Assembly: GCF_902141855.1 (NCBI RefSeq)
Contig: NZ_CABFVH010000013.1
Location: forward strand, 1 to 64,000
Direction of reading: 5' to 3'
DNA length: 64,000 bases
Source of the DNA: Methylobacterium dankookense
GTDB taxonomy: Bacteria > Pseudomonadota > Alphaproteobacteria > Rhizobiales > Beijerinckiaceae
Below are positions 9,767 through 18,137 of this stretch, one piece after another. Position 1 is the stretch's first letter, and every line of letters begins with the position of its first letter. The notes beneath the pieces are model-generated. The model worked only from the letters and a program-made list of their open reading frames with translations. It was not told the origin of the DNA and made no database searches. The position numbers and the translations under genes are program-made.

Positions 9767-10385
9767 GATCTCCAACCGTTGCATCCGCTGAGCACACATG
9801 ATGTTTGATCCCATCGATTCTGCGGCCAGTAGACACCCGCGAATGATTGGAAATCATGCATGACCTATTTTCGTCCTCGACTTGTCCCAGGAGAGAATTT
9901 TGTTTCGGACGAACACGGTGTTGATGGCGTGATCGTTGCCGTCTGGCCCGTCGAAGCCGGATCTGAAGTTGTAATTCGTCCACATGGTGGGGGCGCAAAC
10001 CGTTGCATCTTTATTCCTGCTGTTCGAATGTCTCCGGGTGGATGACGGTTCGGGGCTCGCTGGCGTTAAGGGTGTGATAACCACCTCATGCCACCACCAC
10101 TTCTTCCACCTGCGTCGTTTGGCGAGGCGTGCGTATCTCGAACTTCGTGCTCCACGCGCGCTGATCCGCGATGCTGGACCGCGCCGGGACCACAGCGCCT
10201 CGGACCAAGTGGGCATTGCAGGCGTCGATCAACGCCATCAGCGGCTTGAGCGCTCCCGGCCCATTTGCCCGATCAGCACTCGTCAACTGTCCTCGAACCA
10301 CAATAGATTCGTCGTGACCACGCCCGCCTTCGAATAGCGGCACCGCCGCTCGCCCCAATCCACCCCAGATCCGAACAACGCCGTT
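9767..10385. other. intergenic region with possible degraded coding remnants
   Basis: About 620 bases without a gene I can defend. Minus-strand frames at 10086-10358 (containing LIDACNAHLVRGAVVPA) and 9854-10216 (containing GFDGPDGNDHAINTVFV) look partly protein-like but lack convincing starts and I do not recognise a family. They may be the worn ends of genes broken by insertions. The right border is the TA target site of the IS630 copy. Confidence 0.4.
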
Positions 10386-10452
10386 TAGAGCTGCGCCCGA
10401 CCGATCTGCAACATGGCTTGGGATGAGGCGTTGATGGGCCGAGGAGTCTTCG

Positions 10453-10836
10453 ATGCCGTCAGCCCTGTCGATCGATCTGCGTGAGCGCGTCGTCGCCGCG
10501 ATGGCGGAGGGAGTTTCCTGCCACGGCGCGGCTGCCCGCTTCGGGGTGAGTGCGTCGAGCGCCAGCCGGTGGGCAGGGCGCTTACGGCAGGAGGGCCAGG
10601 TCGCGCCGCGGTCACGCGGCGGCGATCAGCGCTCACTGGGCATCGAGGCGCACGCCGACCTGACTTGCGCTACCCACGAAGCGCAGCCCACGATCTGCCT
10701 GCGCGAACTGTGTGCCGCACTGGCCGAGCGGGGCCTGACGACCAGCACGAGCGAACTGTCGCGCTTCTTCGCCCGCCACCGAATCACCCGCAAAAGGGGG
10801 CGCTGCACGCGGTCGAGCACAAGCGGGCGGACTTGA
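10453..10836 (+). CDS. IS630 transposase ORF A (DNA-binding part)
   Basis: A 127-residue frame with the paired HTH start of IS630 proteins: LSIDLRERVVAAMAEG, then AAARFGVSASSASRW, then LRELCAALAERGL and LSRFFARHRITRK. The frame leaves the family sequence after HRITRK, at the run AAAAGGGGG (10792-10800), and soon stops. The continuation is in the -1 frame (ORF B). The run could allow programmed -1 slippage, as reported for other IS630 elements, or it could be a mutation. Confidence 0.82.
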   Translation: MPSALSIDLRERVVAAMAEGVSCHGAAARFGVSASSASRWAGRLRQEGQVAPRSRGGDQRSLGIEAHADLTCATHEAQPTICLRELCAALAERGLTTSTSELSRFFARHRITRKRGRCTRSSTSGRT

Positions 10837-11417
10837 AGGCTGCCCCGGGGGAGGATTGGTTCGCGACTCAGGACACCCTCGATCCGGACCGCTTGGTGTT
10901 CCTCGACGAGACCGCTGCCGCCACCAACATGACCCGTCGCTACCGGTGGGCGCCGCGCGGCCAGCGCTGCCGGATCGCCGTGCCGCAGGGGCATTACAAG
11001 ACCACCACCCTCACCGCCGCGCTACGCGCCGATGGCCTGTGCGCGCTCGATCTGGCCGACGGCGCCACGAACGGCGGACGCTTCCGGGCTTACATCACCG
11101 GCACCCTGGCCCCGATGCTGCGGCCTGACGATACGGTCATCCTCGACAACCTTGGGGCTCACAAGGTGGCTAGGGTGCGCGAGGCGATCGAGGCGGCGGG
11201 GGCGTGGCTCCTCTACCTCCTGCTCAACTCACCCGACTTCAACCCGATTGAACAGGTCTTCGCCAAGCTCAAGCGCCTGCTCCGGACCAGGGCAGCCCGC
11301 ACCGTCGCCGACCTGTGGACTGCCATCCGACAAGCGCTCACCCTCTTCACAGCGCAGGAGTGCCGCAACTACCTCGCCGCTGCCGAATACGCGGATGACG
11401 TAGCCGTTGCTATATGA
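10794..11417 (+). CDS. IS630 transposase ORF B (DDE_3 catalytic part)
   Basis: From the -1 frame junction at the A/G run the sequence follows the family: KGALHAVEHKRADL, RLVFLDETAAATNM (first Asp), PDDTVILDNLGAHKV (second Asp), [15 protein letters not shown] (Glu), and [19 protein letters not shown]. The open frame reaches further left to 10569, but that part only shadows ORF A. All three acidic residues are present, so the fused ORF A-B product should be active if frameshifting occurs. One local oddity is LLLNSPDFN where LPPYSPDFN is usual. Confidence 0.8.
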   Translation, partial: KGALHAVEHKRADLKAAPGEDWFATQDTLDPDRLVFLDETAAATNMTRRYRWAPRGQRCRIAVPQGHYKTTTLTAALRADGLCALDLADGATNGGRFRAYITGTLAPMLRPDDTVILDNLGAHKVARVREAIEAAGAWLLYLLLNSPDFNPIEQVFAKLKRLLRTRAARTVADLWTAIRQALTLFTAQECRNYLAAAEYADDVAVAI

Positions 11418-11587
11418 TTGGGCACGGCTCTAGCGCCGCCTTTATCAGCGTCAGTCTGTCGCTCGTCGCCTATGATCCCTCGCTCTATGGCGTGCGGGCT
11501 ATGTGGGACGAGGCGATCGAGCGCTTACATGCCACATGGACGCAGTGGATGGGATGGGCGGACATCGGATGCTGCAGCTCCAAATCG

Positions 11588-11619
11588 AAAACGCCCCGCG
11601 CGGCGGCTGCCGGCGGGGC
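11588..11619 (-). terminator. intrinsic terminator of the 44-residue gene
   Basis: On the minus strand a GCCCCGC...GCGGGGC stem (arms at 11613-11619 and 11593-11599) is followed by GTTTTC. It lies about 28 bases past the stop of the small gene at 11647-11781 and has the hairpin-plus-T form of a rho-independent terminator. Confidence 0.6.
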
Positions 11620-11646
11620 TGAAGGTTCGAGCGCTGGGCCGAGCGC

Positions 11647-11781
11647 TCAGATCAGGTAGAGAGTGCCCTGAGCCTTGAACACCTTCGGGCAGTTCGACTC
11701 GTCGACCAAACGCTGCGCCTCGGCGAGTGTCAGGTGCTTCTCGACGGCAATCTCTGCCACAGTTCTCCACTTGCCCTGCAT
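11647..11781 (-). CDS. small hypothetical protein, 44 residues
   Basis: The start MQGKWRTVAEIAVEKHLTLA follows GGAGG at good spacing (cggaggtcacac before the ATG). The remainder, with EAQRLVDESNCPKVFK, ends shortly after in LYLI. A predicted intrinsic terminator follows. The protein is soluble with one Cys and a helical centre. I do not recognise a family. The strong ribosome site plus terminator argue for a real single-gene transcript. It lies just right of the IS630 insertion. Confidence 0.6.
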   Translation of the reverse strand: MQGKWRTVAEIAVEKHLTLAEAQRLVDESNCPKVFKAQGTLYLI

Positions 11782-11831
11782 GTGTGACCTCCGATTTCCG
11801 CGGGTCAACGCACGCTCGCAGGATCAGTTCA

Positions 11832-11933
11832 TTACTCGTAGAGCGGGCAGCACTTCGTCGAGTTCCCGACCAGCAGGCCGATTCCAAGGCCCAGAAAAAA
11901 GGCCATCCAGAGGAGGCCGGGGTTCGGGATCAT
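11832..11933 (-). CDS. small membrane peptide, 33 residues
   Basis: The frame starts with MIPNPGLLWMAFFLGLGIGL and ends in a Cys-Cys motif near the C-terminus (STKCCPLYE). One transmembrane helix fills residues 5-24. Its ATG overlaps the TGA of an upstream frame on the same strand (11930-11932). That frame encodes another hydrophobic segment (GLAIGFGIAVLTVCAMIAS, then WCKTSELRGFF) but has no good start and carries a stop after MSDF, so it may be a decayed partner. Translational coupling is plausible. Function unknown; confidence is modest because the peptide is short. Confidence 0.4.
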   Translation of the reverse strand: MIPNPGLLWMAFFLGLGIGLLVGNSTKCCPLYE

Positions 11934-12441
11934 ACCGGGGGAGCCCCGCGAAAGAAGCCGCGCAGCTCCGAGGTCTTGCACCAGTCCCCGATGTAATGCC
12001 GGGTCCGCTCGAGGTACGGGGCGATGTTCGGCTTGCTCGCGATCATGGCGCAGACAGTGAGCACCGCGATGCCAAAGCCGATCGCCAGCCCGGCAGGTGC
12101 CCGAGACTGGTTCCCGCGCCTTCAAAAATCGCTCATCGCGCTCAGAATACCCTGTTTGGATCGCAGATTTCCCTGATCCGGACGCCCCGGGAAATCTCTG
12201 ATAACACATTGATATCATTGGCGCTGCCTAAAGGTCAGCAACGCACAATCGCTGTTTAATGGGCGACATTGAAGCGGAACTGGGAAATGTCGGCCCGCGA
12301 GCCGTGCAGAGGGGTGAACCGGCACGGCGGTATCGGCCCCGCCCGATCGCAGGGCCCCGTTTGACCCAAATCAAGGCTCCGAGCCCCACCGCTCCGTAAT
12401 CGCTGCAGGATCGATCCCTGCGCGAGGCGAACCGAGCGATC
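11934..12441. other. intergenic region with decayed small frame and fixN promoter
   Basis: The left part holds, on the minus strand, the hydrophobic frame that ends at 11930 and seems broken by a stop near its apparent start (MSDF then TGA, about 12120-12135). The right part is the promoter region of the cbb3 oxidase operon, with an FNR-type site at 12361-12374. Nothing else is recognised. Confidence 0.5.
12361..12374 (+). promoter_or_regulatory. FNR/FnrN box upstream of fixN
   Basis: TTGACCCAAATCAA differs by one base from the FNR consensus TTGAT-N4-ATCAA. It ends 68 bases before... the fixN ATG at 12442 (distance counted from 12374). Sites of this kind drive low-oxygen induction of fixNOQP in rhizobia and relatives. 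Confidence 0.85.
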
Positions 12442-14115
12442 ATGGCTGCGGCACCCGTTCCCAAACACATGACAGAGGGGGAGGTGGGCTTGGGCCTCAC
12501 CCTGCTCGTCGGAGCGCTCCTGTGCGGGCTCGCCTCGGCCCGCGCGGTCGATGCGCCGTTCGGCATCCATATGAACCTGTTCGCCCTGGCCGGGCTCGCT
12601 GGGATCGCCGGCATCCTGAAGCGCTACGAGGGGCGCCCGGCCCTGGCGCCTCCGCAGGAGATCGACGGCCGCCCGAACTACAATCTCGGCCCGGTGAAGT
12701 TCGCCTCCATCGCCGCCATGGCCTGGGGCATCGCGGGCTTCCTCGTCGGCTGCATCATCGCCTTCCAGCTCTGGGCGCCGGCGCTCAATCTCGGCCTCGA
12801 ATATACCGGCTTCGGGCGGCTGCGGCCGCTGCACACCTCGGCGGTGATCTTCGCCTTCGGCGGCAACGTCTTGATCGGGACCTCGCTCTACGTCGTGCAG
12901 CGCACCTGCCGGGCGCGGCTCGCCGGGGATCTCGCGCCCTGGTTCGTGGTGCTCGGCTACAACCTGTTCATCGTCATCGCGGGTACCGGCTACCTGATGG
13001 GCGTGACCCAGTCGAAGGAATATGCCGAGCCCGAATGGTACGCCGACCTGTGGCTGACCATCGTCTGGATCACCTATCTCGTCGTGTTCCTCGCAACCCT
13101 CTGGAAGCGCAACGAACCGCACATCTTCGTCGCGAACTGGTTCTACCTCGCCTTCATCGTGACCATCGCGATGCTGCACGTGGTCAACAACCTCGCGCTG
13201 CCGGTGACTGTGTTCGGCTCGAAGTCGTACCCGATCTTCGCCGGCGTGCAGGATGCCCTGATCCAGTGGTGGTACGGCCATAACGCGGTGGGCTTCTTCC
13301 TCACCGCCGGCTTCCTGGCGATCATGTACTACTTCGTCCCGAAGCGGGCCGAGCGGCCGATCTATTCCTACCGGCTATCGATCATCCACTTCTGGGCGCT
13401 GATCTTCATGTATATCTGGGCAGGCCCGCACCACTTGCACTACACGGCTTTGCCCGACTGGGCGCAGACGCTCGGGATGACCTTCTCGATCATGCTCTGG
13501 ATGCCCTCCTGGGGCGGCATGATCAACGGCCTGATGACCCTGTCCGGGGCCTGGGACAAGCTGCGCACCGACCCGGTCCTGCGCTTCATGGTCGTGTCGC
13601 TGGCCTTCTACGGCATGGCGACCTTCGAGGGGCCGATGATGTCGATCAAGGCCGTCAACGCGCTGTCGCACTACACGGACTGGACCATCGGCCACGTGCA
13701 TTCGGGTGCGCTCGGCTGGGTCGCCTACATCTCCTTCGGCGCGCTGTATTGCCTCGTGCCGTGGCTGTGGAACCGGCGCGAGGTCTATTCCCTGAAGCTC
13801 GTCGAGTGGCACTTCTGGATCTCCACGCTCGGCATCGTGCTGTACATCACCTCCATGTGGGTCGCCGGCATCATGCAGGGCCTGATGTGGCGCGCCTACA
13901 ATGCCCTCGGCTTCCTCGAATATTCCTTCGTCGAGACCGTCGAGGCGATGCAGCCCTACTATCTGGTCCGGGCGCTCGGCGGTGTGCTGTTCCTGATCGG
14001 CGCGCTGATCATGGCCTACAACCTCGCCATGACGATCGCCGGCAAGACCTCCGCCGCGAGCGAGCCGCTGGTCGACACGCTCCCCGGATCCGCCGGCCTC
14101 GCCCCGGCCGAGTGA
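12442..14115 (+). CDS. fixN: cbb3-type cytochrome c oxidase subunit I
   Basis: A 557-residue polytopic membrane protein, the catalytic subunit (CcoN) that reduces oxygen at the heme b3-CuB site in the inner membrane. Conserved segments include [14 protein letters not shown] (a heme b ligand His), [13 protein letters not shown] (CuB His), [14 protein letters not shown] (CuB His pair), and [13 protein letters not shown] (heme ligands). The N-terminal 80 residues add two extra hydrophobic stretches typical of alphaproteobacterial FixN. It starts the fixNOQP operon; fixO follows after 71 bases. An FNR box precedes it. cbb3 oxidases have high oxygen affinity and allow respiration in micro-oxic conditions. 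Confidence 0.97.
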   Translation: MAAAPVPKHMTEGEVGLGLTLLVGALLCGLASARAVDAPFGIHMNLFALAGLAGIAGILKRYEGRPALAPPQEIDGRPNYNLGPVKFASIAAMAWGIAGFLVGCIIAFQLWAPALNLGLEYTGFGRLRPLHTSAVIFAFGGNVLIGTSLYVVQRTCRARLAGDLAPWFVVLGYNLFIVIAGTGYLMGVTQSKEYAEPEWYADLWLTIVWITYLVVFLATLWKRNEPHIFVANWFYLAFIVTIAMLHVVNNLALPVTVFGSKSYPIFAGVQDALIQWWYGHNAVGFFLTAGFLAIMYYFVPKRAERPIYSYRLSIIHFWALIFMYIWAGPHHLHYTALPDWAQTLGMTFSIMLWMPSWGGMINGLMTLSGAWDKLRTDPVLRFMVVSLAFYGMATFEGPMMSIKAVNALSHYTDWTIGHVHSGALGWVAYISFGALYCLVPWLWNRREVYSLKLVEWHFWISTLGIVLYITSMWVAGIMQGLMWRAYNALGFLEYSFVETVEAMQPYYLVRALGGVLFLIGALIMAYNLAMTIAGKTSAASEPLVDTLPGSAGLAPAE

Positions 14116-14186
14116 TCCGCGCCGCGGGGCCGCCTCTGATAGCGGCCCCGCCCCCATCACGTCCGCCGCATCACGGAAGAAGCCCG

Positions 14187-14933
14187 ATGGCTACCGCCCA
14201 GCCCGGCCTCTGGAAGAGGCACGAGATCTTCGAGAAGAACTCCATCATCCTGCTCATCGGCGCGCTCATCGTCGTCGCCATCGGCGGCCTCGTGGAGATC
14301 ACGCCGCTGTTCTACCTGAAGAGCACCGTCGAGGCGGTGGAGGGCGTCCGCCCCTATACGCCGCTCGAGCTCGCCGGCCGCAACATCTACATCCGCGAGG
14401 GCTGCTACCTCTGCCACAGCCAGATGGTCCGGCCTATGCGCGACGAGATCGAGCGCTACGGCCACTTCTCGCTCGCGGCCGAGAGCATGTACGACCACCC
14501 CTTCCAATGGGGCTCCAAGCGGACGGGGCCGGATCTCGCCCGCGTCGGCGGCAAGTATTCGGACCAGTGGCACCGCGAGCACTTGATCGATCCGCGCGCC
14601 GTCGTGCCCGCCTCGATCATGCCGGCCTATGGCTTCCTTGACCGGCCGCTCGACGCCGACGCCATCGCCGACGACCTCAAGGCCAACCGCGCGCTCGGGG
14701 TGCCCTACACCGACGAGATGATCGCGCTGGCGCGGACCGACCTGAAGGCGCAGCTCGATCCCGACGGTTCGGGCGCCGCCGAGCTGCAACGCCGCTATCC
14801 GGGCGCGACCATCCGCGATTTCGGCGGCGACAAGACCAAGGCCGCCGAGATCGACGCGCTGATCGCCTACCTCCAGGTGCTCGGCACCATGGTCGACTTC
14901 AAGATCTACGAAGACAAGAAGAACCTGAGGTGA
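14187..14933 (+). CDS. fixO: cbb3-type oxidase subunit II, mono-heme cytochrome c
   Basis: A 248-residue protein starting [19 protein letters not shown], with a GGAAGAAG ribosome site. One N-terminal membrane anchor (about residues 23-43) is followed by the periplasmic cytochrome domain with the heme motif [13 protein letters not shown] and a distal Met ligand region [11 protein letters not shown]. It carries electrons to FixN. The longer open frame that extends back to 13749 only shadows fixN. It is the second gene of fixNOQP and ends six bases before fixQ. Confidence 0.97.
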   Translation: MATAQPGLWKRHEIFEKNSIILLIGALIVVAIGGLVEITPLFYLKSTVEAVEGVRPYTPLELAGRNIYIREGCYLCHSQMVRPMRDEIERYGHFSLAAESMYDHPFQWGSKRTGPDLARVGGKYSDQWHREHLIDPRAVVPASIMPAYGFLDRPLDADAIADDLKANRALGVPYTDEMIALARTDLKAQLDPDGSGAAELQRRYPGATIRDFGGDKTKAAEIDALIAYLQVLGTMVDFKIYEDKKNLR

Positions 14934-14938
14934 GAGCC

Positions 14939-15088
14939 GTGACCTACGAGAGCGCAGCCGCCTTCGCGCAGACCAGCGGCCTCATCTACTTCGTCGGCAT
15001 CTTCACCGCCGTGTGCCTGTACGCCTTCTGGCCGCGCAACCGGGCCCGGTTCGACGCCGCCGCCCATCTTCCCCTGATCGAGGACTGA
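14939..15088 (+). CDS. fixQ: cbb3-type oxidase small subunit CcoQ/FixQ
   Basis: A 49-residue peptide beginning at GTG 14939 with VTYESAAAFAQTSG, then one membrane helix (LIYFVGIFTAVCLYAFWP) and a charged tail (RNRARFD). Size, topology and place between fixO and fixP identify it as the subunit that stabilises the cbb3 complex. The GTG start lies five bases past the fixO stop. Confidence 0.93.
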   Translation: MTYESAAAFAQTSGLIYFVGIFTAVCLYAFWPRNRARFDAAAHLPLIED

Positions 15089-15093
15089 TCGCC

Positions 15094-15972
15094 GTGGCCG
15101 ACACCGCGAATCCCGGCACGCCGCCCGCCGGCCCGGAGACCACCGGGCACGAGTGGGACGGCATCGCCGAGTACAACAATCCCCTGCCGCGCTGGTGGCT
15201 CTACGGGCTCTACGCAACGATCATCTGGGCCTTCGGCTACTGGATCGCGTATCCGGCTTGGCCGCTGGTCTCCGGCTATACCGGCGGCCTACTCGGCTAC
15301 TCGCAGCGCGCAACCGTGCTCGGCGAGGTCGCGGCCGTGCGCCGGGAGCGCGACGCGCGCGGCCAGGCGCAGCTCGCCAGCGCCGCGGTCGCGGAGATCC
15401 GCGCCGACCCGGCCCTGCTGCGGCTCGCGCTCGCCACCGGTAAGGCGGCCTTCGGCGACAATTGCGCCGGCTGCCACGGCAGCGCGGCCACGGGCCGGCA
15501 GGGCTACCCGAACCTGCAGGACGACGAGTGGCTCTGGGGCGGGACGGCCGAGGCGATCGAGCGCACCATCCGCTTCGGCGCGCGTTCCGGCCATGGCGAG
15601 GCGCATGTGGGCGACATGCCGGCCTTCGGACGCGACGGAATCCTCACGCGTGCCGAGGTCGAGGCGGTGGCGAGCTACGTGCTCTCGCTCTCGGGCAAGC
15701 CGGGCGTCGCCGGGGCGAAGCCGGACAAGGGTGCGGAGGTCTTCGCCGGCAACTGCGCGGGCTGCCACGGCGAGGCGGGGAAGGGCAATCCCGAGATGGG
15801 CGCGCCGAACCTCTCGGACGCGATCTGGCTCTACGGCTCGGCGCCGGAGCAGGTCGTCGCCACGGTGACGAACGGCCGCAAGGGCGTGATGCCCGCCTGG
15901 GAGGGCCGGCTCGACCCCGCCACCATCAAGTCGCTCGCGGTCTACGTCCACAGCCTGGGCGGCGGGAAATAG
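15094..15972 (+). CDS. fixP: cbb3-type oxidase subunit III, di-heme cytochrome c
   Basis: A 292-residue protein from GTG 15094 (VADTANPGTPPAG), five bases after the fixQ stop. The N-terminal FixP domain has EYNNPLPRWWLYGLYATIIW with one membrane helix; two periplasmic cytochrome c domains follow with heme motifs NCAGCHGSAATG and NCAGCHGEAGKG and Met-ligand regions DMPAFG and VMPAWEG. It takes electrons from soluble cytochrome c or bc1 and passes them to FixO/FixN. It ends the operon; an FNR box for the next unit follows at 16013. Confidence 0.97.
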   Translation: MADTANPGTPPAGPETTGHEWDGIAEYNNPLPRWWLYGLYATIIWAFGYWIAYPAWPLVSGYTGGLLGYSQRATVLGEVAAVRRERDARGQAQLASAAVAEIRADPALLRLALATGKAAFGDNCAGCHGSAATGRQGYPNLQDDEWLWGGTAEAIERTIRFGARSGHGEAHVGDMPAFGRDGILTRAEVEAVASYVLSLSGKPGVAGAKPDKGAEVFAGNCAGCHGEAGKGNPEMGAPNLSDAIWLYGSAPEQVVATVTNGRKGVMPAWEGRLDPATIKSLAVYVHSLGGGK

Positions 15973-16012
15973 GGCCCGCGCCACGGCGCCCGATGCATCC
16001 GCCCGGTCCCGT

Positions 16013-16026
16013 TTGAGCGAGATCAA
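16013..16026 (+). promoter_or_regulatory. FNR/FnrN box upstream of fixG
   Basis: TTGAGCGAGATCAA matches TTGAT-N4-ATCAA with one change. The distance from its last base to the fixG ATG at 16094 is 68, the same as for the fixN box, so both promoters probably share the same architecture. Confidence 0.85.
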
Positions 16027-16093
16027 GGCGGCGGGGGAGGGCGCTGCCTATCGACATCGGTGCCGGCCGTGCCGCCGGACGGGACCCGCACCG

Positions 16094-17596
16094 ATGCCGC
16101 TTGCCGAATCCACCGAGCCGAGAGCCGTCGCCGCCGCCCCCGCCGGGCGCGCCAAGAAGTTCGGCACGGCGGCGACCCGCGCGGCCATCCCCGCGGTCAC
16201 CGGCTCCCTTTACGCCGCCCGGAGGAAGATCCAGCCGCAGGCGGTCCGCGGCACCTTCCGGTGGATCAAGTGGGTGCTCCTCGCGGTCGCGCTCGGCGTC
16301 TACTACCTCGTTCCCTTCCTGCGCTGGCACCGGGGTGCGGGCGAGCCGTCCCAGGCCGTCCTGCTCGATCTCGATCGGGGCCGGTTCTATGTCTTCTCCA
16401 TCGAGCTCTGGCCGCAGGACGTCACCTACGTGATGGGCCTGCTGATCCTGGCGGCGCTGATCCTGTTCCTGATGAACGCGGTCGCCGGCCGGATCTGGTG
16501 CGGCTATCTCTGCCCCCAGACGGTGTGGACCGACCTGTTCCTCGCCGTCGAGCGCCTGATCGAGGGCGACCGGCGCGAGCGCCTGAAGCTCGACGCAGCG
16601 CCCTGGTCGGTCGAGAAGATCGCGCTGCGGGGCATGAAGCACGCGATCTGGCTGATGATCGCGTGGTGGACCGGCGGCGCCTGGGTCCTCTACTTCGCCG
16701 ACGCGCCGACGCTCGTCGCCGATCTCGCCACCTTCCAGGCGCCCCCGGCCGCCTACACGGCGATCCTGATCCTGACGGCGACGACCTACGGGCTCGCCGG
16801 CCACATGCGCGAGCAGGTCTGCACCTATATGTGCCCCTGGCCGCGCATCCAGGCCGCGCTCACCGACGAGCACGCCCTCAACATCCTCTATCGCGACGAC
16901 CGCGGCGAGCCCCGCAATTCGGCGAAGAAGTCCGCCCTCCTGCGCGCCGCCGGGCAGCCGGCCGGCGATTGCGTGGATTGCTTCGCCTGCGTCACCGCCT
17001 GCCCGGCCGGCATCGACATCCGCGACGGCCTGCAGATGGACTGCATCCAGTGCGGCCTCTGCGTCGATGCCTGCGACGCCGTGATGATGCGGCTCGGCCG
17101 TCCCACCGGCCTGATCGGCTACGATACCGAGGCGAACCGCCGGAGCCGGGCTTCCGGCGGAGGCCCGGTGAGCCGGATCGTGCGGCCGCGAACCGTGCTG
17201 TACGCGGCGCTCGTCGCCGGGGTCGGCGGGTTCATGCTCTACAGCCTGCTGACCCGCAGCTTCACCGCCCTCAGCGTGCTGCACGACCGCAACCCGCAAT
17301 TCGTGATCCTGTCCGACGGCTCGGTTCGCAACGGCTTCACCCTGCGCATCGTCAACAAACGGCCCGTCGAGCGCCGCTTCGCGCTCTCCGTCGAGGGGCT
17401 GCCGGAGTCGCGCGTCGAGGTGGTGGGCGGCGTGCCGGACGCGCTGCCGGTTCCCTCCGACGCGACGCAGGAATTCCGCGTCCTCGTCTTCGTGCCGCCA
17501 GGCGCCCCCGCGGCGAGCGCCCCGCTCGCCTTCCGGATCACCGATCCCGCCACCGGCGAGACCGCCGGGGCCCAGGACTACTTCAAGGCACCCTAA
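16094..17596 (+). CDS. fixG: cbb3 oxidase accessory iron-sulfur protein FixG/CcoG
   Basis: A 500-residue polytopic protein that starts MPLAESTEPRAV; the upstream in-frame region overlaps the FNR box and is not coding. It has about five membrane segments (WIKWVLLAVALGVYYLVPFL and others), the cluster motif CGYLCPQTVW, MREQVCTYMCPWPR, and a two-[4Fe-4S] ferredoxin insert: CVDCFACVTACPAGIDIRDG, then CIQCGLCVDACD. An Ig-like periplasmic domain ends it. CcoG is a membrane cupric reductase needed for copper delivery to cbb3 oxidase. It begins the fixGHIS unit. Confidence 0.96.
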   Translation: MPLAESTEPRAVAAAPAGRAKKFGTAATRAAIPAVTGSLYAARRKIQPQAVRGTFRWIKWVLLAVALGVYYLVPFLRWHRGAGEPSQAVLLDLDRGRFYVFSIELWPQDVTYVMGLLILAALILFLMNAVAGRIWCGYLCPQTVWTDLFLAVERLIEGDRRERLKLDAAPWSVEKIALRGMKHAIWLMIAWWTGGAWVLYFADAPTLVADLATFQAPPAAYTAILILTATTYGLAGHMREQVCTYMCPWPRIQAALTDEHALNILYRDDRGEPRNSAKKSALLRAAGQPAGDCVDCFACVTACPAGIDIRDGLQMDCIQCGLCVDACDAVMMRLGRPTGLIGYDTEANRRSRASGGGPVSRIVRPRTVLYAALVAGVGGFMLYSLLTRSFTALSVLHDRNPQFVILSDGSVRNGFTLRIVNKRPVERRFALSVEGLPESRVEVVGGVPDALPVPSDATQEFRVLVFVPPGAPAASAPLAFRITDPATGETAGAQDYFKAP

Positions 17597-17598
17597 GC

Positions 17599-18126
17599 AT
17601 GAGCGCCGCCCGCCCCCTTCACGCCGCGGGGCATCCCGCCCCGGCGGCGCCCCGCCTCACGGGAGGCCGGATGTTCGCGATCTTCGCCGCCTTCTTCGGC
17701 ACGATCGCCTGCGCCGACGCCGTGCTCGTCACCTCCGCCCTGCGGACATGGTCCGGGCTCGAGGAGCCTTCGCCCTATCGGGCGAGCCAGCGCTACAACG
17801 CGGAGTTGCGCGCCGCGCGCGCCCAGAGCGCGCGCGGCTGGACCTTGGCGAGCACGGCCGTGCGGGAGGGCCGGGCCGACGCGGCGCTGTCCGTCACGCT
17901 CCGGGACGGCGCGGGGGCGCCTCTGGAGGGGCGCAGCCTGCGAGCCCGGCTCGAGCGGCCGGCCGACAAGCGCGCCGATCTCTCGGTCGCCCTGGCTCCG
18001 GCTGGTCGCGGAACCTATGCCGGCCGCCTGGCGGGCGTGGCGAGCGGGCAATGGGACCTCGTCGTGGAGGTGGTCGAGGCCGAGCGCCTCGCCTTCCGGC
18101 GCAGGCACCGGATCATCCTGGACTGA
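17599..18126 (+). CDS. fixH: cbb3 oxidase assembly protein FixH
   Basis: A 175-residue protein with one N-terminal membrane helix (MFAIFAAFFGTIACADAVLV) and a periplasmic FixH domain that carries EEPSPYRASQRYNAELRAAR and GQWDLVVEVVEAE. It starts two bases after the fixG stop. FixH/CcoH associates with the cbb3 complex during maturation. Order fixG-fixH-fixI-fixS supports the assignment. Confidence 0.95.
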   Translation: MSAARPLHAAGHPAPAAPRLTGGRMFAIFAAFFGTIACADAVLVTSALRTWSGLEEPSPYRASQRYNAELRAARAQSARGWTLASTAVREGRADAALSVTLRDGAGAPLEGRSLRARLERPADKRADLSVALAPAGRGTYAGRLAGVASGQWDLVVEVVEAERLAFRRRHRIILD

Positions 18127-18137
18127 GGAGGCGCCCG

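Larger units (their letters stand above)
10386..11432 (+). mobile_element. complete IS630-family element with TA target duplication
   Basis: The left end reads TAGAGCTGCGCCCGACC and the right end, on the other strand, TAGAGCCGTGCCCAATC, an imperfect inverted repeat that includes the TA dinucleotide duplicated by IS630/Tc1-type insertion. The roughly 1,050-base element holds two overlapping frames that together encode a full transposase. Its C-terminal half is nearly the same as the IS630 part of the hybrid at 2082-2771. Confidence 0.82.
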
